DNA of 64,000 nt from Lachnospiraceae bacterium (GTDB taxonomy: Bacteria > Bacillota > Clostridia > Lachnospirales > Lachnospiraceae), in NCBI GenBank assembly GCA_029008875.1, contig JAQXJP010000006.1:1-64000 (forward strand), given 5' to 3'. Shown in pieces: positions 15,554 to 24,506 of the stretch. The notes below the pieces were generated by a model. It saw only the letters and a program-made list of their open reading frames with translations, did no database searches and had not been told where the DNA came from. Position 1 is the stretch's first letter. Every line of letters starts with the position of its first letter. A program made the position numbers and the translations under genes.

Positions 15554-17881
15554 ATGAATCAGGCAAGAAAACCGACGATTGCAATATTTCTTGCAAGCAC
15601 ACAAAATGAATATTCCGATCAAATCATAGAAGGATTTTATGCATGCGCAAGGGAGGAAGACGTTAATTTAGTCTTCCTTCTTCGCGCGACTACACCCTAT
15701 CACAATCGGGACGTCTCTTTTGGGAATACGGAGTTTTTGTACAATATCCAGTTCGGGAGCATCTATGATTATGTCCCGGCGATTAAGCCGGATGCGCTGA
15801 TTATTGCGTATGGTTCCCTCAGCACCCGCAAGGACGTTCCAATCAAGCGTATCTTGGCGGAACGATATGGGGATGTTCCCATTTTGTTTTTGGAGGACAC
15901 CTCCGGGGATTTGGACGTGCCCTATCTCCTCCCGGACAACTATGGGGGAATGTATCAGTGTGTGGAGCATCTGGTTCGGGATCACGGATATAAACGGGTG
16001 GCATTCATGGCGGGTCCCAAGAAAAATTTTGAGTCCAATGAGCGGCTGCGGGCATATAGGGATGTGTGCGCCGCATATGGCCTGGATGTGTTGCCCAGTT
16101 ACGTTGTGCACGGCGACTATTCGGAATACGTGGAGGAGAAAGTGGAACAGCTTTTGGACAAGAATCCGGGGCTGGAGGCTATCGCTTTTGCCAATGATAA
16201 TATGGCCAAGGCTGGCTATCGGGTATGTGCAAAGCGCAACCTCATGGTGGGAAGGGACCTGGCCATTACCGGATTTGATGATGTCAACATCGCCCGCAGC
16301 ATGACACCGCCGCTGACCAGCGTTATGCATAGCAGTTTTGTGTACAGCTATCAGGCATTGCAAAATGCGTTGGCCTTAAGCCGGGGCGAAAAGTGCACCT
16401 ATCAGGATATGCCCACAACTCTTCGCAAGAGGGAATCCTGTGGGTGCGATGTCTGCCGGATTTCCAAGAGAAGCAATCATAAGGATTCCTCCAAGATAAG
16501 AGCGTATATGGATTCCTACATCAACCGGATCATGGAGGAACTTTTTTTGACTCTGCCCTATGAGGAGGAGAAAAAGGAATACGGAGACCATGTGCACGCT
16601 TATTTTGATGTGATCTTTGAGGATGTATTTGTCCGCAGGGCAGAGGAGCTTCACAAGGAACTTTTGATCTTCCACCTGAATGAAATCTGCAAGGTGCAGC
16701 ATATCTCGAGGCAGTTCGCATTGGAGAAAATCCTGGAACTCACGAGAGAATTGATGAGTGATACCAGGGAGGAAAAGATGAGGGCGGTGCTCGCCGAGAG
16801 CATCGAGCTTGCCCAGCGGGTGGTGCATTCCAATGTGATTTTTGAATTGCAGGGGGAAACGGAGCTGGTGCACAGGCAATCTTGGTTTTTATCCTCTTTC
16901 CTGTCGGAGCTTTTGATGCTGAACACCTCCGCAAGCGAGAATATGAAGTACATGCTGCGGCAGATTAAGACGATGAATATTCCCAGTGCATATTTTTTCC
17001 TGTACAGGCAGCCGGTTCGAAATCATGGCTGGTCCTTGCCGGAGAAAATGGAGCATTCGTTGGTGCTGGCGGGATATTACAATGAGGACGGAATGTTTGC
17101 CGCAGAGGATTTGGAGCAGCAGGAAGACCTTGGAAATGGAGGCGTGTGTGCCTGCCTGAAACAGGATGGAAAGCGTTTTTATTTTACTTTTCCCTTGTTC
17201 TCCGGGGAGGAGCAATACGGGATTTTGGTGTGTGAAATTGAGCGCAAGGATATCTATTTTATGTTGTCCTGCAGCATGCAACTGGGGGCTTTGTTCCAGG
17301 TTCTCAGGATTGATGAGGCGGAGAAGGCTGCTCAAAAGGAATTGAAGGAATCTATGGAACTGATCAAGGAGAAGAATGCAATATTGAGCTCCCTCTCCGA
17401 AAATGATGAGCTTACCAGATTACTCAATCGTAGAGGCTTTGTGGAAAAAGCTATCCATGCGATTAAGAATAGCGTCGGCAGGCGGGCTTGTCTGCTGTTT
17501 GCTGATTTAGATCATCTGAAGGAGATTAACGACTGTTTTGGACATGGCGCAGGTGACATGGCGCTGTGCAAGGCGTCGGATTATCTCAGGGAGGCTTTCC
17601 CGGAGGAAGCAATCATCAGCCGATTCGGAGGGGGCGAGTTTGTAGCCCTGGCATTGGAGGACGATGAGTTTGATTCCGGCGGTTATTATGAGCAGGAGAT
17701 AAAGAGGATTGCAGCGGACTACAATGCCGGCAGCGATATCGGCTTTTTCATCGAGATGTCCGTAGGGCTGTGCCGCTTTGTATGTTCGGAGGATACGGAC
17801 CTGCGGGAACTGTTAAAGCAGTCCGATGAACTCCTGTATGAAAAGAAGAAGGGACGCAGGGCTTCCATTAAGAAAATATAG
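15554..17881 (+). CDS. LacI-like ligand receptor fused to a GGDEF domain
   Basis: The 775-residue cytoplasmic protein begins directly with a periplasmic-binding-protein fold of the LacI/GalR type (about 6-290: KPTIAIFLAST, AFANDNMAKAGY, ITGFDDVNIAR). It has no DNA-binding headpiece and no signal peptide. The receptor ends in ESCGCDVC (about 293). A long helical and possibly GAF-like middle follows (about 310-600), then a GGDEF domain (about 612-770) with DELTRLLNRRGF and DLDHLKEIND. The signature is GGGEF instead of GGDEF, and the RxxD inhibitory site is absent. Diguanylate cyclase activity is therefore plausible but not assured. The ATG is preceded by GGGGGTTGTG. A second protein of this build lies at 27117. 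Confidence 0.82.
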   Translation: MNQARKPTIAIFLASTQNEYSDQIIEGFYACAREEDVNLVFLLRATTPYHNRDVSFGNTEFLYNIQFGSIYDYVPAIKPDALIIAYGSLSTRKDVPIKRILAERYGDVPILFLEDTSGDLDVPYLLPDNYGGMYQCVEHLVRDHGYKRVAFMAGPKKNFESNERLRAYRDVCAAYGLDVLPSYVVHGDYSEYVEEKVEQLLDKNPGLEAIAFANDNMAKAGYRVCAKRNLMVGRDLAITGFDDVNIARSMTPPLTSVMHSSFVYSYQALQNALALSRGEKCTYQDMPTTLRKRESCGCDVCRISKRSNHKDSSKIRAYMDSYINRIMEELFLTLPYEEEKKEYGDHVHAYFDVIFEDVFVRRAEELHKELLIFHLNEICKVQHISRQFALEKILELTRELMSDTREEKMRAVLAESIELAQRVVHSNVIFELQGETELVHRQSWFLSSFLSELLMLNTSASENMKYMLRQIKTMNIPSAYFFLYRQPVRNHGWSLPEKMEHSLVLAGYYNEDGMFAAEDLEQQEDLGNGGVCACLKQDGKRFYFTFPLFSGEEQYGILVCEIERKDIYFMLSCSMQLGALFQVLRIDEAEKAAQKELKESMELIKEKNAILSSLSENDELTRLLNRRGFVEKAIHAIKNSVGRRACLLFADLDHLKEINDCFGHGAGDMALCKASDYLREAFPEEAIISRFGGGEFVALALEDDEFDSGGYYEQEIKRIAADYNAGSDIGFFIEMSVGLCRFVCSEDTDLRELLKQSDELLYEKKKGRRASIKKI

Positions 17882-17884
17882 ATA

Positions 17885-17921
17885 AAAGAGAACCGGAGGC
17901 ATCTGCCTCCGGTTCTCTTAT
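17885..17921. terminator. Bidirectional terminator between convergent genes
   Basis: AAGAGAACCGGAGGCA pairs with TGCCTCCGGTTCTCTT around a two-base loop, flanked by A- and T-rich ends. It overlaps the stop codon of the reverse-strand AraC/GH39 gene. Confidence 0.9.
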
Positions 17922-20374
17922 TTTATTATAATCAGACGAACCTCCAACACCTTTAATATCACATCAAGCGATAAGATATTATCCGTTACAGAGGTGGTAT
18001 ACTTGTGGAGCCTTGGAAGACTCCGATTAACGAGATAGGAGATTTCACTTTCGTCCTCAGGATCAATGCAACCGAATTCGACCCAGGTATCGAAGGTACT
18101 TCCATAATTCCGATTTATACTATACTCCTTTACTTGGTAGGACCGGTTTTCAACATCACTAATTTCGAGATTCAGCTTAAGATCATTGGAGGATTCGAAC
18201 ATTGTGTAACGGTCAGTTGCAGTCATATCAAAGCGTTCGCCGGAGGCGTATAAATTAGTAAAGTGTTTGTAGTAATAAACCAAGATACGTATGTCATTAT
18301 CTGTTTGAGTCGCAAACCAGCAATCTCCCTTCGCAAGAAACTTATCTCCAAGTTGTTTTAAAAGGCACATGGCATAGAAACTGGCCTTAGGAATTCCGTT
18401 TTTGGTAAAGAGACCTAGGCCGCCAAAATATAAATTGTCCGGAAGCGCATGTTCAGACATCAAATCGGTAAGAGACCAGTAGGATAATGCGTCAATTCGA
18501 TCGTAATTTTCCAGAATATTTTTGACGATATAGCAGGACTTAAAGCAAGTGTCATTTAGGTAATCCTGCTGACTTGGAGTATTATTCCATTCACATATAT
18601 ATACCGGAAGACTTTCCAAAGAGAGATCACGTTGTATTTTCTTTATATATGTAATTGCCTTTTTTAATCCATCAGAGGACGAATTTAGCGTCATGGAATC
18701 AACAAAGCCAAAAGAATCTTTGGATTTGTTGCGAGAGTGATCTAAAGTAGTGTCATAAAAACTGAAATTAAAAAAATCAGGTATACAGTGCTGTTCCCTA
18801 CACCAAGAAATCATTTCATCAATAAAATGGGTGTCGTATTCTTCTTCCAAAAAATACATACATGGAAGTCCAAAAATCAAATCATCAGAGAAACTTTTCA
18901 CAATTGCTCTTGTCCTCTGATAAAAGACATAAAAATTCTGTTTGTTTGAAAAACCAAATAGTCTTGAAGGTGTATTAGGCTGATGCCAAACGCTGAAGCG
19001 CCATGTTTGTATTTCGTGAATCCCATAACGTGCGCAGATGTGCTCCATGAACTTGTCAATGAGATTACACCACAAATCAAGATTATCGGGTTCGCTCGTC
19101 AAATGTCCAAATACATAATGGTCGGAATTGCTTGCAAGATCCCTTGGCATATAGGAAAAGGAGAGCATGGGTTTAAGGTTGATCGATTTTAAAAAATCGA
19201 AAATTCGATCAACATATGCAAAATTATAAATAGATTCACCGACTACATTTCGCTGATATAAGTACAAGTTATCCGACAAAATCCCGTTAAAGAAAATATA
19301 TTCAAAGTGAAGTCTCTTTTGGGCGGAGGATAACATTTCCTGCACATCTGCAAAAAGCAGATCGCTGGCCTGGCCGATGGAGATCACATTTCTCCAAGTG
19401 TGCAAAAGGTCGTGTGTGGATGATGCTGCCGAAAACTGACCGTTTTTGTAAACCAAGGGTAATGGAGTGGGCGTACTTTCCGCCGCAGTAAGGTATTTGC
19501 GGAGTGAAGTCATATAATCATGATATTCTATAGGGCTTGCGGCAACCGGCTGTGCCTTGGCGGATCTGCGATAAGCACTTGGAAGTGCATTGTATTCTTT
19601 TTTGAAGGCAGAGGTAAATGCATTACTATTTGGAAAACCACAATCTCTTGCAATAGTTTCGATGGTTTTTTCTGTATGTACCAATTCATATTCTGCTCGG
19701 TTGGTGCGAAGCTGTGTAAGGTATGTAAGATAGTTTACACCAAAATGTTCCATAAAAAATTTAGACAAATAGGGAACTGACAGATGCATCATATCGGCCA
19801 GAGAAGAAAGCGTAAGATCCTCTGTATAATGCTCCTTGATTATTTTGGAAATTTCCAATACACGCTCTGCATAGCGGTGATTCTTCTTTTCATATGCGGC
19901 AGATTTCTCAACTCGAAAATTGAGAAAAAGAATATCCATTAGTTCATAAATATAAATCCAATTTTTTAGCTCGTATCCAAAGGGTTTGTCGGCATTGTTT
20001 TTAATGATGAATGCTATTTTTTTGCGAAGCGCATCATATGCGGCTTCTTTTCCGGGAATTTGACTATTACATGAAAATGTCGGATGGATAGGATTTACAA
20101 AATTTTTTTCAAGGAGGGTTCTGTCCAATTGGATGGTAGCGTAAACGCAGTTTTCGGAATGAAGCTCGTGGGGAAGAAAGTCTTCAATAATAAACACATC
20201 GTTTTCCTTCAAGTGATATAAATGATTATCCATAATTAAGCTACATTCTCCGCTTAATACAAACAGAATTTCAAACAATTCATGGGAATGCTTTTTAATA
20301 TGTCCTATATGGTGGATGTAGCATCGAATTGGCATAGAGGACTCGAATTTTGAGATTTCATATGTGGTCGCCAT
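17918..20374 (-). CDS. AraC-family regulator with C-terminal GH39-like domain
   Basis: The 818-residue protein has an N-terminal cupin sensor (about 1-140, CYIHHIGHIKKHSHELFEIL). An AraC double helix-turn-helix follows (about 175-272, LSSLADMMHLSVPYLSKFF and TIARDCGFPNSNAFTSAFKK). The rest, about 290-800, is a GH39 xylosidase-like barrel and beta domain. In active GH39 enzymes the acid/base lies in WNEPN; here the segment reads WHQPN (residues 463-467), so the Glu is Gln465. The nucleophile position is kept as Glu595 in YICEWNN. The domain therefore probably binds a sugar without cleaving it. The gene is divergent from the rhamnose operon and is its likely activator. AAGGAG precedes the ATG. 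Confidence 0.88.
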   Translation of the reverse strand: MATTYEISKFESSMPIRCYIHHIGHIKKHSHELFEILFVLSGECSLIMDNHLYHLKENDVFIIEDFLPHELHSENCVYATIQLDRTLLEKNFVNPIHPTFSCNSQIPGKEAAYDALRKKIAFIIKNNADKPFGYELKNWIYIYELMDILFLNFRVEKSAAYEKKNHRYAERVLEISKIIKEHYTEDLTLSSLADMMHLSVPYLSKFFMEHFGVNYLTYLTQLRTNRAEYELVHTEKTIETIARDCGFPNSNAFTSAFKKEYNALPSAYRRSAKAQPVAASPIEYHDYMTSLRKYLTAAESTPTPLPLVYKNGQFSAASSTHDLLHTWRNVISIGQASDLLFADVQEMLSSAQKRLHFEYIFFNGILSDNLYLYQRNVVGESIYNFAYVDRIFDFLKSINLKPMLSFSYMPRDLASNSDHYVFGHLTSEPDNLDLWCNLIDKFMEHICARYGIHEIQTWRFSVWHQPNTPSRLFGFSNKQNFYVFYQRTRAIVKSFSDDLIFGLPCMYFLEEEYDTHFIDEMISWCREQHCIPDFFNFSFYDTTLDHSRNKSKDSFGFVDSMTLNSSSDGLKKAITYIKKIQRDLSLESLPVYICEWNNTPSQQDYLNDTCFKSCYIVKNILENYDRIDALSYWSLTDLMSEHALPDNLYFGGLGLFTKNGIPKASFYAMCLLKQLGDKFLAKGDCWFATQTDNDIRILVYYYKHFTNLYASGERFDMTATDRYTMFESSNDLKLNLEISDVENRSYQVKEYSINRNYGSTFDTWVEFGCIDPEDESEISYLVNRSLPRLHKYTTSVTDNILSLDVILKVLEVRLIIIK

Positions 20375-20718
20375 ATATTACTCCTTAAAACAGATTAAAA
20401 ATTAATGTTTTTCGAGAAAAAAATTCATCTATTTACTTTTTTAATATATAGCAAACTCATAAAAAAGAAAATACAAAATGTAAAAAGCGAGAAAAGAATT
20501 TTAATTATATGGTCAAAATGCATAAAAAAAGGAAAGTGAGAAAGTGAATATCACACAAAATTCAATGATTTTTGCTTCGAAAAAAAGAAAATGCAAGAAA
20601 ATATTTTTTCGAAAAATGATGATTTTGGAAAAAAATAAAAAATAATGATTTTTAAAAAAAATATCAAATGGTCACGATATGCAAGCAGAGATAGAATGAC
20701 TACAGTGAGGTGAAGGAC
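20375..20718. promoter_or_regulatory. A-rich divergent control region of the rhamnose operon
   Basis: No gene fits here. The + strand is extremely A-rich. TGGTCA (20669-20674) and TAGAAT (20692-20697) are 17 bases apart and would be a weak, activator-dependent promoter for the transporter operon. The heptamer ATGGTCA occurs twice, at 20509-20515 and 20668-20674, the second overlapping the -35 box. Several TTCGA-centred A/T tracts (near 20414, 20576 and 20608) are further candidate sites. Confidence 0.5.
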
Positions 20719-22221
20719 ATGAGTGAACCAATATTACAACTGAAAAACATTACAAAAAAATTTGGAAGTGTTGTGGCGCTAAAAGGGGTCTCGATTGATA
20801 TCTATCCTGGAGAGATCCGGGGGTTAATTGGAGAAAACGGATCAGGAAAGTCAACGATTTCATCTATTGCATCCGGAATGCAGAAAGCAAATGAGGGCCA
20901 GATGATTTTTAAGGGAAAGACCTGGAACCCGAGTAGCATGATCGAAGCACTGCAAAACGGTATTGGAATGATTGTCCAGGAAAGCGGAACAATCGGCGGG
21001 GTAACAGTTGCGGAGAATATTTTCCTCGGCGAAATCGAACAATTCAAAAACAAGTTTGGCTTCATAAATCGTAAGGTGATGAACCGGCGGGCTGATGAAG
21101 TTATGAAAAATATTGGTGTTCCGGATGTGAAGGGAAACACGCTTATGGGAATGCTGGATTTTCAGACAAGAAAGCTAGTGGAAATCGCCAAGGTCGCGAT
21201 GAAGGAACCGGATGTTTTGGTTGTTGATGAAACAAGCACAGCCCTTTCTCATGATGGAAGAGACATCATGTATAAGTTAATTCGACGCTTTCGAGATGAA
21301 GGAAAAGCGGTGATTTTTATTTCACACGATTTAGAGGAAATTATGGAAGTTTGCGATGCACTGACAGTTCTTAGGGATGGCGTTTTGATTCGCACTTTCC
21401 AAAAGGAAGAATTCGATGCGGACCAGATAAGAACAAGCATGATTGGTAGAGAACTGGAGGGCGACTACTACAGAAGTGATTATGTAGCGTCAAAGATGCC
21501 GGAAATTGCTTTAGAAGCCAAAGAAGTTTGCGTAGAAGGAAAACTGAAAAATATCAATATTACACTTCATAGAGGTGAGATAGTTGGTATTGGAGGCTTG
21601 GCTTCCTGCGGAATGCATACGCTTGGAAAGGCGCTGTTTGGCGCAACTCCACTGGAAAGCGGAAGCGTTGTGCTGGGTGATGGAACGCTGATTAAAAACC
21701 CTAGTACGGCAATCAAGAAGAAAGTGGGTTACGTATCAAAGGATAGAGATATGGAATCGCTGTGCTTGAATGCCAGCATTCGAGATAATATAGCGATTGC
21801 GGGAATGGATAAGTATCGAGGCTTTGCGGGCCTTATTACAAATCGCAGAGAGAAAGCGTACGTAAACAAACAGGTGGAGGACCTTTCCATTAAATGTTAT
21901 AACCCCAGCCAATTGACCAGTCAATTGTCAGGAGGAAATAAACAGAAGGTTGTATTCGGAAAATGGATTGGTTGCGGAAGTGAAATATTAATATTGGATT
22001 GCCCTACAAGAGGAGTAGATATCGGTGTAAAGCAGGCAATGTACCAATTAATGATTAAACTGAAAAAAGAAGGAAAATCTATTCTGATGATAAGTGAAGA
22101 ACTTCCGGAGCTAATGGGAATGAGCGATCGCATCTTAATTATGAAAGATGGCGAGATTACGATGGAGTTTGAAAGATCAGAAGAATTGACAGATGCGCAG
22201 ATCATCAAATACATGATCTAA
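20719..22221 (+). CDS. Sugar ABC transporter ATP-binding protein (RbsA type), probably for L-rhamnose
   Basis: It energises import of a monosaccharide by two cassettes in one 500-residue chain. The first cassette has Walker A GENGSGKS (38-45) and Walker B VLVVDETSTAL. The second has a degenerate Walker A region (GLASCGMHTLGKALFG), an intact LSGGNKQK signature and LDCPTRGVD, where Cys replaces the usual catalytic Glu. Asymmetry of this kind is normal in the RbsA/MglA family, but the Cys is notable. The ATG at 20719 was preferred over an upstream GTG because GAGGTG sits 7 bases before it. Rhamnose as substrate is inferred from the downstream catabolic genes. Confidence 0.9.
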   Translation: MSEPILQLKNITKKFGSVVALKGVSIDIYPGEIRGLIGENGSGKSTISSIASGMQKANEGQMIFKGKTWNPSSMIEALQNGIGMIVQESGTIGGVTVAENIFLGEIEQFKNKFGFINRKVMNRRADEVMKNIGVPDVKGNTLMGMLDFQTRKLVEIAKVAMKEPDVLVVDETSTALSHDGRDIMYKLIRRFRDEGKAVIFISHDLEEIMEVCDALTVLRDGVLIRTFQKEEFDADQIRTSMIGRELEGDYYRSDYVASKMPEIALEAKEVCVEGKLKNINITLHRGEIVGIGGLASCGMHTLGKALFGATPLESGSVVLGDGTLIKNPSTAIKKKVGYVSKDRDMESLCLNASIRDNIAIAGMDKYRGFAGLITNRREKAYVNKQVEDLSIKCYNPSQLTSQLSGGNKQKVVFGKWIGCGSEILILDCPTRGVDIGVKQAMYQLMIKLKKEGKSILMISEELPELMGMSDRILIMKDGEITMEFERSEELTDAQIIKYMI

Positions 22222-22231
22222 GGAGGCAGTA

Positions 22232-23233
22232 ATGGGAGCAAAAAAGTATGAAGGAAAAAAACTAAGTAAACATAGTGTAGGGCAGTTCTTGATTTCGGCC
22301 CTTCCGTTTTTTGCACTTGTAGTACTGTTTATCGTCTTTTGCGTGGTGGTTCAGGCAAAAGGGTACCGGCTGGATCGCTATTTAGAAATTGTATTTGATG
22401 AAGGAGTTGTACTTGCAGTTGTGGCAACAGGTGCAATATTTATTTACACACTGGGAACCTTTGATATCAGTTTGGGGGCATCAACCCTGTTTTCAGCAAC
22501 CATGGGCGTAATGGTTTACAACGCCACAGAAAATTTCCTGTTGATGATTTTGGTGATTTTTGCAAGCGGAATAATGTGTTCCTTGTTTAATTCGGTGTTG
22601 GCTTCGGTGTTTCATATTCCGGCCTTTGTCACGACGGTTGCTATGATGTCGGTTCTTTCCGCAATCGCGGGGCAGATTATTACAACGAACGGAGGTGCAT
22701 TGGGAGGTATTTCAATACCAAGTGCTATTGTAAAACCATTAGACGTACCAAGTGTAAAAATTATTCTTTTAGCAGTATTCTTTTTGCTTTGCTTGTTTGT
22801 ATTTAACTATACAAAGGTTGGTCGTAGACAGAAATTTATAGGAGGAAATCCCCTGTGCGCAACATTAACAGGAATTAAATATAACAAGTATGCAATTATT
22901 GCATTTGTGATGGCTGGGCTTGGGGTAGGACTTGGAGCACTTCTCACCTTGATTTATACCCCGTCTGTTACAACAACAACCGCTTCCAGTATTGGAATGA
23001 ACATCTTCATTGCAATTGTTTTTGGTGGAATGCCGATTTCTGGAGGTGCAAGATCAAGAATTTACGCAGCGTTAGTTGGAGGATTCTCCTATATGCTTCT
23101 TAATGATGTATTGGAGTTAGTAATCGACAGTTCTGCGGCTTACGGATTAACGCAAGTGATAAGTGCAGTATTCTTTTTGGCGGTTGTCTATATTACAGGA
23201 ATGAATTACCGAACAAAAATGCTGCCTAGATAA
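22232..23233 (+). CDS. Sugar ABC transporter permease (RbsC type), first of two
   Basis: It is the integral membrane half of the importer, 333 residues with about eight to ten hydrophobic segments. The family hallmark region is TLGTFDISLGASTLFSATMG near residue 80, and the later GMPISGGARSRIYAALVGG loop contacts the ATPase. It starts 10 bases after the ATPase gene, with AAGGAGGC upstream. The second permease at 24507 is related but not identical, so the channel is probably a heterodimer. Confidence 0.9.
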   Translation: MGAKKYEGKKLSKHSVGQFLISALPFFALVVLFIVFCVVVQAKGYRLDRYLEIVFDEGVVLAVVATGAIFIYTLGTFDISLGASTLFSATMGVMVYNATENFLLMILVIFASGIMCSLFNSVLASVFHIPAFVTTVAMMSVLSAIAGQIITTNGGALGGISIPSAIVKPLDVPSVKIILLAVFFLLCLFVFNYTKVGRRQKFIGGNPLCATLTGIKYNKYAIIAFVMAGLGVGLGALLTLIYTPSVTTTTASSIGMNIFIAIVFGGMPISGGARSRIYAALVGGFSYMLLNDVLELVIDSSAAYGLTQVISAVFFLAVVYITGMNYRTKMLPR

Positions 23234-23290
23234 TGAATTATGAATTCGATGCAATAACGCATTGAAGATAGATGAAAAGGAGGAAACAAA

Positions 23291-24478
23291 ATGAAAAAGA
23301 AGGTTACAAAGTTGTTTGGCATCGTTGCAGCATGTGTGCTGTCAATGAGTATGCTGATGGGGTGTGGTACTGGAGCTGCGACAGATGCTCCGGCAAGTAC
23401 AGAAGCTGGTAGTGAGACCACAGATGCCGGTAAAACCGTAAAAATTGGTGTGTTGGTAGCAGATGTCAGTGGTGAAGAGGCACAGGGCTTTCGCTCATAC
23501 TATGAGAACTATGTAGCAGCAAATTACAATGTGGAGTTTGATTATACAGATGCACTTCAGAGTGCTGAAGAAGAAAAATCAGCAATTGAGAAATTTGCAT
23601 CTCAGGGATGCGATGCGATTATTTCTCTTTCAAGTAGTGATCGTGCAATGCAGATTGAGACATGCGAGGATTATGGCGTGTATTATGCGATTGCATCCGG
23701 CGTTCTTGATGATGAGCAGTATGAGACATACAAAGGCTATGAGTATTTTGTAGGTCAGGTTGGACCAAGCAACGAAACAGAGTTTATGGCTGGAAAGGCT
23801 ATGGGAGAGTACTTTAAGAATCAGGGTGTTTCTTCTGTAGCTATGTATGGAGCCTTTATTCCGAACCCGATGCATGTTTACAGGGCTGCAGGTGTAATTG
23901 CCGGATTAGGCGATACCTATGGCGGAACCGATGATATGGGAGCAATTGTTGGACAGATTTTTGAAGACCAGGGCGTTGATATTTCTAAGGTTGAGGGTGA
24001 TGTTAATCTTGTTGCATATCTGCAGGGATATGGGGATACCACAACTGATGAGTTAAACGCAGCAATTCAGAAGAATCCGGAAGCATTCATTTCTGTCGGA
24101 ATGGCAACAACATTCTTTACACAGCCATTGAACGAAGCAGGAATTCCTTTCTCCGATATTGACTCTTTCACATCAATGAACGGAAGCGCAATTAAAGAAG
24201 GAAAGCTTTGCTACCTCGCTGGAAAATATTCATCATCAATTGGACCAACCTTTGCACTTGTAATGAATGCGGTAAATGGCAATGTTATTCGTGATTCAGA
24301 AGGAAATGCAGTTTCTTTCAGCCAGAATTATCTGGTAGCAACAGATGGTGATACCTTTGACACATACTTTGTTTCAGATAACGGGGATGCACCGATTTAC
24401 GATAAGGAAACACTTGATTCAATTATTGGAGAAGATGTTACATATGATGATTTAGCCGCACTTATTTCATCAAAGTAA
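23291..24478 (+). CDS. Sugar ABC transporter substrate-binding lipoprotein
   Basis: This is the extracellular receptor that delivers sugar to the permease pair. The 395 residues start with a lipoprotein signal ending in LMGC, with Cys25 as the lipidated residue. A Thr/Ser/Ala linker and a type I periplasmic-binding fold follow (VKIGVLVADVSGEEAQGFRSYYE, CDAIISLSSSD, AMGEYFKNQG). The gene sits between the two permeases, an unusual order, with AAAGGAGGAAAC upstream. Its codon use is more regular than the neighbours', suggesting strong expression. The rhamnose ligand is inferred from context. Confidence 0.9.
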   Translation: MKKKVTKLFGIVAACVLSMSMLMGCGTGAATDAPASTEAGSETTDAGKTVKIGVLVADVSGEEAQGFRSYYENYVAANYNVEFDYTDALQSAEEEKSAIEKFASQGCDAIISLSSSDRAMQIETCEDYGVYYAIASGVLDDEQYETYKGYEYFVGQVGPSNETEFMAGKAMGEYFKNQGVSSVAMYGAFIPNPMHVYRAAGVIAGLGDTYGGTDDMGAIVGQIFEDQGVDISKVEGDVNLVAYLQGYGDTTTDELNAAIQKNPEAFISVGMATTFFTQPLNEAGIPFSDIDSFTSMNGSAIKEGKLCYLAGKYSSSIGPTFALVMNAVNGNVIRDSEGNAVSFSQNYLVATDGDTFDTYFVSDNGDAPIYDKETLDSIIGEDVTYDDLAALISSK

Positions 24479-24506
24479 AAAAGTTATTGGAAAAATGGAG
24501 GCTATT

